64,000 nucleotides of DNA from Actinospineispora acaciae DSM 45401 (GCF_000620785.1 NZ_JIAI01000008.1:248001-312000), one strand, 5' to 3'. Shown: positions 33,903 through 42,061, counted from the stretch's first letter. Program-made: numbers and translations. The notes: generated by a model not told the origin, from the letters alone.

Positions 33903-35414
33903 GTGGGCCGTGAATTGGCCCGAAGTTCGTTCACCCGCCGCGAGCGCCAGCAGTATCGGGGCAAGGTGCATCGGTGCTTGAACGCGCTCGCCTCCATGCT
34001 CCGAGAGGGAGCGTTCGCCGCCGACACCGAGGCGACCACCGGCCTCGAGGTTGAGCTCAACCTGGTGGACCAGCAGCTCGACCCGGCCATGCGCAACCTG
34101 GCCGTGCTGGACGGGGTGGACTCGCCCGAGCTGCAGTCCGAGCTGGGCCGCTGGACCGTCGAGCTGAACCTCCCGCCGCGCCCGCTGATGGGCGAGCAGG
34201 GCCGCTACCTCGAACACCACCTGCTCGACATGCTGGCCGAGATCGAGAAGCAGGCCGAGGCGGTCGGCGCCAGGGTGCTCACCATCGGGATACTGCCCAC
34301 CGTCACCGAGGTCCACCTGGTGGCCGACCGGATCTCCCCGATGGCCCGCTACACCGCACTCAACGAGCAGATGCTCGCCGCGCGGGGCGAGCCGTTCCGG
34401 CTGGACATCGACGCCCCGGCGCGCGACGACGGCGAGGACGCCACCGAGCGGCTGCACATGGACTTCGACTCGATCACCCCGGAGGCCGCCTGCACGTCGC
34501 TGCAGCTACACCTGCAGGTGCCGCCGGACGCGTTCGCGGCGCACTGGAACGCCGCGCAGTGCCTGGCCGGCGTGCAGGTGGCGGTTGGCGCGAACTCGCC
34601 GCTGCTGCTCGGGCGCAAGCTCTGGGCGGAGACCAGGGTGCCGCTGTTCCTGCAGGCCACCGACGTGCGCTCGGAAGAGCTGCGCAACCAGGGGGTGCGG
34701 CCCAGGGTCTGGTTCGGGGAGCGGTGGATCAACTCCATCTTCGAGCTGTTCGAGGAGAACGTCCGGTACTTCCCCGGGCTGCTCCCGGTGGCCGAGGAGC
34801 AGGACCCGCAGGCCGAGCTGGCCGCCGGGCGGGTGCCGGCGCTGGAGGAGCTGCGGCTGCACAACGGCACCATCTGGCGGTGGAACCGGCCGATCTACGA
34901 CATCGCCGACGGCATGCCGCACCTGCGGGTGGAGAACCGGGTGCTGCCGGCCGGGCCCACGGTGGTCGACATGATCGCCAACGCGATGTTCTTCTACGGC
35001 CTGCTGCGGATGCTCACCGACCAGGACCGGCCGGTGTGGTCGCAGCTCCCGTTCGCCGCCGCCGAGCAGAACTTCTCGCTCGCCGCCCGCGACGGGCTGG
35101 AGGCCACCCTGTACTGGCCCGACCACGGCTGGGTCAGCCCGGACGTGCTGGTGCTGCGCCACCTGCTGCCGCTGGCCGCCGAGGGCCTGGCCCGCTGGGG
35201 CGTCGACGACGCCATCTCCGGCCGCTACCTGGACGTGATCGAACAGCGCTGCCTGACCGGCCGCACCGGCTCCAACTGGCAACTGCGCGCCGTCGACGCC
35301 CTGGAACACCGAGGCGCCGACCGCCTCACCGCCATCCGGGGCATGCTCGAGCGCTACCTCGACGGCATGACCAGCAACGTCCCCGTCCACACCTGGCCCC
35401 TCCCGCCCGCCTGA
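33903..35414 (+). CDS. glutamate-cysteine ligase family (GCS2-like) carboxylate-amine ligase
   Basis: This 503-residue protein starts at GTG 33903, set by GGGAGGG a few bases before. It has GCS2-type motifs: TGLEVELNLVDQQLDPAMRN, ELGRWTVELNLPPRPL, ACTSLQLHLQVPP, VAVGANSPLLLGRKLWAETRVPLF and NGTIWRWNRPIYD. The family forms gamma-glutamyl peptide bonds with ATP. As actinomycetes use mycothiol rather than glutathione, the product may be a different gamma-glutamyl compound. A possible TTGACC -35 lies near 33830. It is monocistronic, followed by the hairpin repeat copy 2. Confidence 0.82.
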   Translation: MGRELARSSFTRRERQQYRGKVHRCLNALASMLREGAFAADTEATTGLEVELNLVDQQLDPAMRNLAVLDGVDSPELQSELGRWTVELNLPPRPLMGEQGRYLEHHLLDMLAEIEKQAEAVGARVLTIGILPTVTEVHLVADRISPMARYTALNEQMLAARGEPFRLDIDAPARDDGEDATERLHMDFDSITPEAACTSLQLHLQVPPDAFAAHWNAAQCLAGVQVAVGANSPLLLGRKLWAETRVPLFLQATDVRSEELRNQGVRPRVWFGERWINSIFELFEENVRYFPGLLPVAEEQDPQAELAAGRVPALEELRLHNGTIWRWNRPIYDIADGMPHLRVENRVLPAGPTVVDMIANAMFFYGLLRMLTDQDRPVWSQLPFAAAEQNFSLAARDGLEATLYWPDHGWVSPDVLVLRHLLPLAAEGLARWGVDDAISGRYLDVIEQRCLTGRTGSNWQLRAVDALEHRGADRLTAIRGMLERYLDGMTSNVPVHTWPLPPA

Positions 35415-35447
35415 ATCGATCTCTCATTCGAATCAGCGCTGGTCAGG

Positions 35448-35495
35448 ACCCGTGAGTGGTTAGCGTTGTCATAGCAACGCTAACCACTCACGGGT
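35448..35495. repeat. dispersed hairpin repeat, copy 2
   Basis: Perfect 21 bp arms run from ACCCGTGAGTGGTTAGCGTTG at 35448-35468 to 35475-35495, around TCATAG. With a 2 bp mismatch the symmetry extends to GGTCA/TGACC at 35441 and 35502, for 62 bp in all. This is the best-preserved copy. It lies between a stop codon and the paaD promoter, so it could serve as a terminator. Confidence 0.8.
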
Positions 35496-35542
35496 GGTGA
35501 CCTGGGGTTGCGCGGGGGGCTGGGGTGCGCCATGCTCGGAAA

Positions 35543-35560
35543 CGAACGAACATTCGGTCG
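35543..35560. promoter_or_regulatory. candidate PaaR/TetR-type operator of paaDE
   Basis: The imperfect palindrome CGAACGAACATTCGGTCG (14 of 18 positions symmetric) lies just before the GGAGGAGG ribosome site of paaD. CGAACG/CGTTCG-type sites are typical of TetR regulators of phenylacetate operons. Confidence 0.5.
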
Positions 35561-35573
35561 GAGGAGGCGAGCC

Positions 35574-36083
35574 GTGCGCTATGACGGCCCTGGCCACTCA
35601 CGGGTTGTGCGGGCGGTCGCGGGGGTGCGGGATCCGGAGCTGCCGGCCTTGACGTTGGCGGATCTCGGGGTGGTCAGGGAGGTGCGGGTGGACGGGGACA
35701 CGGTGTCGGTGACGATCACACCGACGTACACGGGGTGTCCCGCGCTCGCGGAGATGCGGGCGGATTTGCGGCGGGCACTGGCCGAGGCGGGGTACGAGCG
35801 GGTGGAGGTGCGCACGGTGTTGTCGCCGCCGTGGAGCACGGACTGGATCACCGAGGACGGCCGGCGCAAGCTCGCCGAGGCCGGCATTGCGCCGCCTTCG
35901 GTGCGCGGTCGTGCTGGGCCGGTGGCGCTCAGTTTGGATCCGCCGGCCGCCGCGCGGGTGGCCTGTCCTCGGTGTGGTGAGCCGGCCACCGAGGAGCTGT
36001 CGAGGTTCGGCCCGACGCCGTGCACCGAGCTGCGCCGCTGCCCGGCCTGTTTGGAGCCGTTCGAGCACGTGAAGGAGATCTGA
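35574..36083 (+). CDS. paaD: phenylacetyl-CoA epoxidase accessory protein PaaD
   Basis: This 169-residue protein is the MIP18/DUF59-type maturation factor of the phenylacetyl-CoA 1,2-epoxidase. It has GVRDPELPALTLADLGVVREV, TPTYTGCPALAEMRADL and LSPPWSTDWITEDGRRKL. Four C-terminal cysteines form a CPRCG...CPAC zinc-ribbon-like motif. GTG 35574 follows GGAGGAGG. The first residues (VRYDGPGHSRV) are encoded by a half copy of the dispersed hairpin repeat. The paaABC subunit genes that normally precede it are absent here. Confidence 0.92.
   Translation: MRYDGPGHSRVVRAVAGVRDPELPALTLADLGVVREVRVDGDTVSVTITPTYTGCPALAEMRADLRRALAEAGYERVEVRTVLSPPWSTDWITEDGRRKLAEAGIAPPSVRGRAGPVALSLDPPAAARVACPRCGEPATEELSRFGPTPCTELRRCPACLEPFEHVKEI
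35578..35609 (+). repeat. half copy of the dispersed hairpin inside the paaD coding region
   Basis: This segment matches 26913-26944 of copy 1 at 28 of 32 positions, including GCCACTCACGGGT and the adjacent right flank. The left half of the repeat is missing. It encodes the residues immediately after the paaD start codon. Confidence 0.7.
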
Positions 36084-36085
36084 CG

Positions 36086-37153
36086 GTGACGGCCACCGCC
36101 GGTTTCTACCGGCTGCGGGTGGCGGGGGTGGAGCGGCTGTGCGCGGACGCGGCGGCGGTGACCTTCGAGGTGCCGGAGCCGCTGCGCGAGCGGTTCGCGT
36201 TCCGGCCGGGGCAGTACCTGACGCTGCGGCTGTTCCGCGACGGCGTGGAGGAGCGCCGTTCGTACTCGATCTGCGCGCCGGCCGGCGCCGCGCCCCGGGT
36301 GGGGGTGCGGCGGATCGAGTCCGGGCTGTTCTCCGAGTGGCTGGTGGACGGCGTGCGCGCCGGCGACGAGGTGGAGGTCGGGCCGCCGGCCGGGTCGTTC
36401 ACCCCGACGCCGAAGGCCGGCGAGCACCACGGGCTGGTCGCGGCCGGCTCGGGGATCACGCCGGTGCTGTCCATCGCGGCGTCCGTGCTGGCCGCGCACC
36501 CGGACACCACCGTCACGCTGCTCTACGGCAACCGGCGCACCGACACGGTGATGTTCACCGAGGAGCTGGCCGACCTGAAGAACCTGTACGGCCCGAGGCT
36601 GCACCTGGTGCACGTGCTGTCCCGCGAGCCGATGGAGGCGGAGATCTTCGCCGGCCGCCTCGACGGGGACAAGCTGCGCGAGCTGCTGACCCGGCTGGTC
36701 GACGTCGACGGCGTGGACCAGTGGTGGCTGTGCGGCCCGCTGGGCATGACGGAGTCCGCGCTCGCCGTGCTCGGCGAGCTGGGCGTGAGCCGGGAACGGG
36801 TGCACCGCGAGCTGTTCTACGTCGACGAACCGCCGCCCGAGCTGCACCACCCGGACTCCGAGCCGGCCACCGGCGAGACCGCCGAGGTCACCGTGATCCT
36901 CAACGGCCGCTCCACCACGCTGACCCTGCCCCGCGCGACGCCCGTCCTCGACGCCGCCCAACGGACCCGGGGCGACCTGCCGTTCGCCTGCAAGGGCGGC
37001 GTCTGCGGCACCTGCCGGGCCCGGGTCACCGCGGGCGAGGTCCGGATGCGCCGCAACTTCGCCCTGGAGGACGACGAGCTGGCCGCCGGCTACGTCCTGA
37101 CCTGCCAGTCCCTCCCGGTCACCGACCACCTCACCGTGGACTACGACGCCTAG
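36086..37153 (+). CDS. paaE: phenylacetyl-CoA epoxidase reductase subunit PaaE
   Basis: This 355-residue flavo-iron-sulfur protein passes electrons from NADPH to the di-iron epoxidase. An FAD domain (RPGQYLTLRLF, EERRSYSICAP) is followed by an NAD domain (LVAAGSGITPVLSI, WWLCGPLGM). The C-terminal plant-type [2Fe-2S] domain has cysteines in FACKGGVCGTCRARV plus VLTCQSLP. GTG 36086 follows the paaD stop by 2 bp, so the two are coupled. Because paaABC are not adjacent, this pair would need to serve an epoxidase encoded elsewhere. Confidence 0.93.
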   Translation: MTATAGFYRLRVAGVERLCADAAAVTFEVPEPLRERFAFRPGQYLTLRLFRDGVEERRSYSICAPAGAAPRVGVRRIESGLFSEWLVDGVRAGDEVEVGPPAGSFTPTPKAGEHHGLVAAGSGITPVLSIAASVLAAHPDTTVTLLYGNRRTDTVMFTEELADLKNLYGPRLHLVHVLSREPMEAEIFAGRLDGDKLRELLTRLVDVDGVDQWWLCGPLGMTESALAVLGELGVSRERVHRELFYVDEPPPELHHPDSEPATGETAEVTVILNGRSTTLTLPRATPVLDAAQRTRGDLPFACKGGVCGTCRARVTAGEVRMRRNFALEDDELAAGYVLTCQSLPVTDHLTVDYDA

Positions 37154-38274
37154 GACGCCGCCCGCACCGACCGGAAGAACTCCCGCACGTCCGCGACCAG
37201 CGAGTCCGGTGCCTCCATCGCCGCGAAGTGACCACCGTGATCGAACTCGGTCCAGTGCGTGACGTGGAACCGCGACCGCGCCAGCTCCCGCACCGGCAGC
37301 ACGATGTCGTGCGGGAACACCGCCACCCCGAGCGGCACCGAGTCGCCGGCCGGCCGGTGCCGCCCCTGCGACTCGGCGTAGATCCGGGCGGACGAGCCGG
37401 CCGTGCCGGTCAGCCAGTACAGCATCACGTTGGTGAGCACCCGGTCGTCGTCGATCGTGCTGGCCGGGTCGACCCACTCGGTGAACTTGTCGGCGATCCA
37501 GGCCAGCTGCCCGACCGGCGAGTCGGCCAGCCCGTAGGCGAGCGTCTGCGGCCGGGTGCCCTGGATGCGCATGTAGCCGGGCACGTTGGCCAGGTAGTGA
37601 CGGGTCCGCTCCAGCCGCTCGCGGTCCTCCGGGTCGGCCAGCGCGACCGGTTGGGACGACGGCGGGGTGGGCAGGAAGTTGACGTGCACGCCGACGACCC
37701 GCTCGGGCGCGGCCGCTCCCGCGGCGAGCGAGATCGCCGTCCCCCAGTCGCCGCCCTGCGCCCCGTACCGCTCGTACCCCAACCGGCTCATCAGCTCGAC
37801 CCACGCCCACCCCACCCGCTCGAAGTGCCAGCCGGCCTCGGTGGTCGGGCCGGAGAACCCGAAGCCGGGGATGGACGGGACGACCAGGTGGAACGCGTCG
37901 GCCGGGTCGCCGCCGTGCCGGGCCGGGTCGGTGAGCGGGCCGATCACGTCCAGGAACTCCACGATCGAGCCCGGCCAGCCGTGCGTGAGCACCAGCGGCA
38001 GCGCGCCGGGCTCGGGCGACCGGACGTGCAGGAAGTGCACCTTCGCGCCGTCGATCACGGTGGTGAACTGCGGAAACGCGTTGAGCGCCGCCTCGTGGAC
38101 GCGCCAGTCGTAGCCGTCGCGCCAGCGGGTGGCCAGCTCGCGGACCCGCTGGATCGGGATGCCGTACCCCCAGCCGGCGTCAGGCAGCTCATCGGGCCAA
38201 CGGGTTCGGTCCAGCCGGGCGGCCAGGTCGTCGAGGTCGGCCTGGGGGATCTCAATCCGGAACGGCTCGATCAT
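37150..38274 (-). CDS. epoxide hydrolase (EHN-type alpha/beta hydrolase)
   Basis: This 374-residue protein has the epoxide-hydrolase N-terminal region (FRIEIPQADLDDLAARLDRTRWPDEL) and an alpha/beta hydrolase core. The oxyanion motif HGWPG is at 98-102, the nucleophile is Asp176 in GAQGGDWGTA, and the final histidine lies in FDHGGHFAAMEAPD. It should open epoxides to diols. It converges on paaE with a 4 bp overlap and is divergent from a MarR gene across a long palindrome, so it is probably MarR-controlled. Confidence 0.9.
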   Translation of the reverse strand: MIEPFRIEIPQADLDDLAARLDRTRWPDELPDAGWGYGIPIQRVRELATRWRDGYDWRVHEAALNAFPQFTTVIDGAKVHFLHVRSPEPGALPLVLTHGWPGSIVEFLDVIGPLTDPARHGGDPADAFHLVVPSIPGFGFSGPTTEAGWHFERVGWAWVELMSRLGYERYGAQGGDWGTAISLAAGAAAPERVVGVHVNFLPTPPSSQPVALADPEDRERLERTRHYLANVPGYMRIQGTRPQTLAYGLADSPVGQLAWIADKFTEWVDPASTIDDDRVLTNVMLYWLTGTAGSSARIYAESQGRHRPAGDSVPLGVAVFPHDIVLPVRELARSRFHVTHWTEFDHGGHFAAMEAPDSLVADVREFFRSVRAAS

Positions 38275-38284
38275 GGCTGTCCTC

Positions 38285-38316
38285 CGTTAGTCGGACGAAC
38301 GTTTGTCACACTAACG
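38285..38316. promoter_or_regulatory. 32 bp palindromic operator between epoxide hydrolase and MarR genes
   Basis: Outer arms CGTTAGT (38285-38291) and ACTAACG (38310-38316) are perfect. An inner near-palindrome, GACGAACGTTTGTC, shares the same centre (38300.5). The site covers both divergent promoters and is the likely MarR binding site. Confidence 0.75.
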
Positions 38317-38336
38317 ATAGCGTCTATGCTGCCCGA

Positions 38337-38783
38337 ATGGAGATGGCGGGCGCACCGGGACGGCTGCGCCGGCTGCCCAGTTGGTTGATCACGCAGACGG
38401 CGGTGCCGGCGGGGCGGCTGGTCGGCGAGGGGCTCGGGGCGCAGCGGGCGCGCCGGGCGCACTACTCGGTGCTGGCCGCGCTGGACGAGTTCGGGCCGGC
38501 CAGCCAGGCGGAGCTGAGCCGGCGCTGCGGCATCTACCGCAGCGACCTGGTGGCGTTGGTCAACGAGATGTGCGGGCTGGGGTGGGTGCGGCGCGCGCCC
38601 GATCACGACGATCGCAGGCGCAACGTCATCACGATCACGCGCTCGGGCGAGCATCAGCTACGACTGCTGGACGAGCTGCTCGCCGGCATCCAGGACGAGC
38701 TGCTCGCGCCGCTGTCCCCTGCCGAGCGCGAGCAGCTGGTCCGGCTGCTCACCCGGGTGCTGGAGCACCACGGCGGCGGCTGA
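38337..38783 (+). CDS. MarR-family transcriptional regulator
   Basis: This 148-residue winged-helix protein has the MarR pattern YSVLAALDEFGPASQAELSRRCGIYRSDLVALVNEMCGLGWVRRAPDHDDRRRNVITITRSGEHQL, including the DDRRR wing. It probably represses itself and the divergent epoxide hydrolase and is released by a lipophilic or aromatic ligand. ATG 38337 is used. Its stop is directly next to the convergent citrate synthase gene. Confidence 0.9.
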   Translation: MEMAGAPGRLRRLPSWLITQTAVPAGRLVGEGLGAQRARRAHYSVLAALDEFGPASQAELSRRCGIYRSDLVALVNEMCGLGWVRRAPDHDDRRRNVITITRSGEHQLRLLDELLAGIQDELLAPLSPAEREQLVRLLTRVLEHHGGG

Positions 38784-39932
38784 TCAGGCTTGTGGTACCG
38801 GTTGGGGAGCATCCGCGCCGGCGTACCGCGCCACCGGACGGATGATCTTGCCGCTCCGGGTCTGCTCCAGGATGTTGGCGCACCAGCCGATGACCCGGCT
38901 GACCGCGAAGGTCGGGGTGAACATCGAGCGCGGGATGCCGCACAGCTCCATCACCACGCCGGCGTAGAACTCCACGTTCACCGGCAGCGTGCGCCCCGGC
39001 TTGAGCTCGGCCAGTATCTCGATCACCCGCCGCTCCACGGTGACCGCGAAGTCGACCAGCTCGCCGCCGGGGCGGTCCGCGAGGCCGCGGGCGGTCTCGC
39101 GCAGCATCCGCGCCCTCGGGTCCTCCACCCGGTACACCGCGTGCCCGAATCCCATGATCCGGTCGCCGGCCAGCACCCGCTCGCCCACCCACCGGTCGAT
39201 CCGATCCGGGCTGCCGATGGCGTCGAGCGAGTCCAGCGCGCGGTCCGGCGCGCCGCCGTGCAGCGGCCCGGAGAACGCCCCGATCGCCCCGGTCACGGCG
39301 GATGCCACGTCCGCGCCGGCCGACGCGATCACCCTGGCGGTGAACGTCGAGGCGCTGAACCCGTGGTCGGCGGTGCAGATCAGGTACCGCTCGATCGCGC
39401 TGGCCAGCACGTCGTCGGGCACCTCGCCGGTGACCATGTAGAGCCAGTTGGCGGCGCTGGACAGCTCCGCGCGCGGGGCCAAGGGCGGCTTTCCGGAGCG
39501 CAGCCGGTGCAGGGCGGCCAGGATCGTCGGGGTCACCGCGCACACCGCGAGCGTGTCCGCCATGGCCCGTTCCGGGTCGGCGTCCCACAGCGGCGGCAGG
39601 CCGCGCGCGGCGCCCCACAGCGACAACGCGGTGCGCAGGCCGGCGAGCGGGTTGAACGTCGGACCCACGCTTGCGATCGCCGGCAGCAGCGGTTCCAGCT
39701 CCTGGGGCAGCGACCGCAACGCGGCCACCTCCTCGGCGAACCGGGCACGCTCCTGCACGGACGGCAACCGCCCGTGCACGAACAGAAACCAGACGTCCTC
39801 GAACGACCGGGTCTCGGCCAGCTCGATCGCCGAGTACTCGCGGTAGTGGTAGAAGCCCTCCCGCCCGCGCACATCACCGAGCTCCGTCGTGGTGACCACC
39901 ACGTCCCGCAGCCCGGCCGGCACCTCGATCAC
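38784..39932 (-). CDS. citrate synthase-family protein (third paralogue)
   Basis: This 382-residue protein has the core citrate/methylcitrate synthase motifs: FSGPLHGGAPDRAL, IMGFGHAVYRVEDPRARML and LPVNVEFYAGVVM. The active-site histidines are kept, while the second His motif reads GHAV instead of GHRV. GTG 39932 is preceded by GAGGAGG. It is closer in layout to citA than to gltA. It is divergent from the HTH-fused paralogue, a pairing seen in several actinomycetes. Whether it makes citrate or 2-methylcitrate is open; no prp genes are nearby. Confidence 0.88.
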   Translation of the reverse strand: MIEVPAGLRDVVVTTTELGDVRGREGFYHYREYSAIELAETRSFEDVWFLFVHGRLPSVQERARFAEEVAALRSLPQELEPLLPAIASVGPTFNPLAGLRTALSLWGAARGLPPLWDADPERAMADTLAVCAVTPTILAALHRLRSGKPPLAPRAELSSAANWLYMVTGEVPDDVLASAIERYLICTADHGFSASTFTARVIASAGADVASAVTGAIGAFSGPLHGGAPDRALDSLDAIGSPDRIDRWVGERVLAGDRIMGFGHAVYRVEDPRARMLRETARGLADRPGGELVDFAVTVERRVIEILAELKPGRTLPVNVEFYAGVVMELCGIPRSMFTPTFAVSRVIGWCANILEQTRSGKIIRPVARYAGADAPQPVPQA

Positions 39933-39985
39933 GGCATACCTCCTCGTCTTCGGTATCGGCAGCGTGCGCCGTGCCGTAAAGTCAT

Positions 39986-40010
39986 GTCAATATTGATCCA
40001 GTCAATGTTG
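39986..40010. promoter_or_regulatory. direct repeats in the divergent citrate synthase promoter region
   Basis: GTCAATATTG (39986-39995) and GTCAATGTTG (40001-40010) form a 10 bp direct repeat with 15 bp spacing. The first copy includes the palindrome TCAATATTGA, and the reverse strand holds TTGACA/TTGACT boxes. This is the best candidate binding site for the HTH domain of the fused citrate synthase. Confidence 0.45.
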
Positions 40011-40030
40011 GCGAACGCGCTGGTAGATGG

Positions 40031-40074
40031 CCGTGAGTGGCTAGGGGTGCTATGGCACCCCTAGCCACTCACGG
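40031..40074. repeat. dispersed hairpin repeat, copy 3
   Basis: Perfect 20 bp arms CCGTGAGTGGCTAGGGGTGC and GCACCCCTAGCCACTCACGG surround TATG. This copy lies upstream of two divergent genes, so it cannot be a terminator for either. Confidence 0.8.
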
Positions 40075-40093
40075 GTTCTGAGCTGGGAGAACG

Positions 40094-41263
40094 GTGGCTT
40101 ATCTGAGTACGGGCGAGGTGGCGCGGCGGCTCGGGGTCAAGCCGGAGACGGTGTACGCGTACGTCAGCAGGGGGTTGCTGACCAGCGTGCCGCGGCGGGA
40201 CGGGCGGCGGGGCAGCCTGTTCGCCGAGGACGAGGTGGCCGCGGTGGCCGAGCGCGGGCCGCATCGGCGGCGGTCCGGTGGTGACATCCACACCGAGCTG
40301 ACCAGGCTGGGCGACGATGGGCTGTTCTACCGGGGCCGTGACGTCGCCGGGCTGGCCGCCACGATGACGCCGGAGGCCGTGGCGCACCTGCTCTGGACCG
40401 GTGAGGAGGGCGAGCGGTCACCGTTCCCGGCGCCGGCCGAGCGGGTGGCGCTGGCGCGGGCGGTCACCTCGGCGTTGCCGGACTCCGCGCGGCTCACCGA
40501 CCGGGTACGGGTCGCGGTGGTGGCCATGGGCGCGGCGGACCCGTTGCGGTTCGACCTGTCCACCGGCGCGGTGGTGCGCACCGCGGAGCAGTTGATGGGC
40601 GTGCTCGTCGACGCGCTCGCCCCGCCGTCGGCGCTGTCGGCGCTGTCGAACGCGGCGGGCGGCGGGCTGGGGCGGCGGCTGTGGCCGGCGCTGAGCCCGT
40701 ACCCCGAACCGCCCGGCCTGCTCGACGCCGCGCTGGTGCTGCTCGCCGACCACGGGCTGGCGGTGTCCACGGTGGCCGCCCGGGTCGCGGCGAGCGCGCG
40801 GGCGCACCCGTACGCGGTGGTCTCGGCCGCGCTCGGCGCGCTGGATGGGCACTATCACGGCGCGGCCAGCGGCCTGGCGTACCGGTTCCTGGCCGACGCC
40901 CGCCGCGACCCGGTCGGCGCGATGTCCGAGCGGATGCGCGCCGGGGAGGGCCTGCCCGGCTTCGGCCACCGGATCTACCGGCGCCGCGACCCCCGGGCCT
41001 CGGTGCTGCTCGCCCTGCTCCGCGAACGCCCGGAGGCCGCGCCGATCATGGCCACCGTCGACGCCGTGCTCGACAACCTGGACCCGGACCGAGGCCAGTT
41101 CCCGAATGCGGACCTGGCGCTGGCCGCGCTGATGCACGCCTACGGCATGCCCGCCGACGCCGGCGAGACGATCTTCGCGGTGGCCCGCACCGTCGGCTGG
41201 GTGGCGCACGCGATCGAGGAGTACGCCGAACCCCCGCTCCGGCTCCGCCCGCTCGCCGACTGA
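40094..41263 (+). CDS. citrate synthase fused to N-terminal HTH domain
   Basis: This 389-residue protein begins with a MerR/excisionase-type helix-turn-helix (YLSTGEVARRLGVKPETVYAYVSRGLLTSVPRRDGRRGSLFAEDEV, about 3-50). A citrate synthase domain follows. The first active-site region is altered: LDGHYHGAASG stands where others have GPLHGGA. LPGFGHRIYRRRDPRA and FPNADLALAALMHAYG keep His and Asp. It may be a poor or modified synthase that acts as a metabolite-responsive regulator, but activity cannot be excluded. GTG 40094 follows GGGAGAA. Confidence 0.87.
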   Translation: MAYLSTGEVARRLGVKPETVYAYVSRGLLTSVPRRDGRRGSLFAEDEVAAVAERGPHRRRSGGDIHTELTRLGDDGLFYRGRDVAGLAATMTPEAVAHLLWTGEEGERSPFPAPAERVALARAVTSALPDSARLTDRVRVAVVAMGAADPLRFDLSTGAVVRTAEQLMGVLVDALAPPSALSALSNAAGGGLGRRLWPALSPYPEPPGLLDAALVLLADHGLAVSTVAARVAASARAHPYAVVSAALGALDGHYHGAASGLAYRFLADARRDPVGAMSERMRAGEGLPGFGHRIYRRRDPRASVLLALLRERPEAAPIMATVDAVLDNLDPDRGQFPNADLALAALMHAYGMPADAGETIFAVARTVGWVAHAIEEYAEPPLRLRPLAD

Positions 41264-41317
41264 ACGCCGAATGCCGTTTGCCCAGGTAATGTCGGGGGTC
41301 GCGGCTAGCCTGCGGTG

Positions 41318-41954
41318 GTGCGGACGAACGTCTACGTCGACGGGTTCAACCTGTACTACGGCTGCCTCAAGGGCACGCCGTACCGCTGGTTGGACCTCGA
41401 GGCGCTGTGCGCGCGCCTGCTGCCCAGCAACGACGTCCGCCGCGTCCGCTACTTCACCGCCCGGGTCTCCGCGCGCCCGGGCCGCCGGCACGACCCGGTG
41501 CACCAGGGCGCGTACCTGCGCGCGCTCGGCACCCTCCCGCGCGTGTCGGTGCACCTGGGCCACTTCCTGACCGCCCCGGCGCGCATGCCGCTCGCCCATC
41601 CGCCGCCCGCCCGCCCGCCCTCAGGTCGTCGAGGTACTGCGCACCGAGGAGAAGGGCTCGGACGTCAACCTCGCCACCCACCTGCTGGCCGACGCGTTCC
41701 GGGACGACGCCGACGCGTTCGTGATCGTCAGCAACGACAGCGACCTGACCGAGCCGATGCGCATCGTCCGCCACGAGCTGGGCAAGGTGGTCGGGATCCT
41801 CAACCCGCACCCGGCCCGCAAGCGCAGCCACGCCCTGCTCAGCTGCAAGCCGAACTTCTTCAAGCAGATCCGCCCGGGGGTGCTCGCGGCCAGCCAGTTC
41901 CCGCCCACCCTGACCGACGCGGTCGGCACCATCCGCAAACCGAGGGGCTGGTAA
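41318..41954 (+). pseudogene. NYN-domain (DUF88/LabA-like) protein, frameshifted
   Basis: The gene starts at GTG 41318 in a leaderless setting (GGCTAGCCT upstream) with RTNVYVDGFNLYYGCLKGTPYRWLDL, the first acidic motif of the NYN ribonuclease fold. After MPLAHPP the frame is lost. The rest (QVVEVLRTEEKGSDVNLATHLL...IVSNDSDLTEPMRIVRHELG and ASQFPPTLTDAVGTIRKPRGW) continues in the next frame to the TAA at 41954. The break lies in four tandem GCCC units at 41605-41620; three units would restore one 210-residue protein. It may be a true mutation, a phase-variable tract or a sequencing error. Confidence 0.85.
41605..41620 (+). repeat. tetranucleotide tract (GCCC)4 within the NYN gene
   Basis: Four tandem GCCC units sit exactly where the reading frame changes by +1. 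Loss of one unit (4 nt) restores the frame, while gain or loss of further units shifts it. Confidence 0.8.
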
Positions 41955-41970
41955 AGCACCGGTAAAGCAA

Positions 41971-41992
41971 AGGCCCCGCCGGAGCGGGGCCT
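41971..41992. terminator. hairpin terminator
   Basis: AGGCCCCGC and GCGGGGCCT pair around CGGA, 17 bp after the stop of the NYN gene. It could also end transcription of the convergent thioredoxin gene. Confidence 0.75.
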
Positions 41993-42061
41993 CGCACCCA
42001 GCAGCCGAAGCTCCTGGGGGGATGACCACAGGCTACTACAGGACGAACCCGAGCCGCACGT

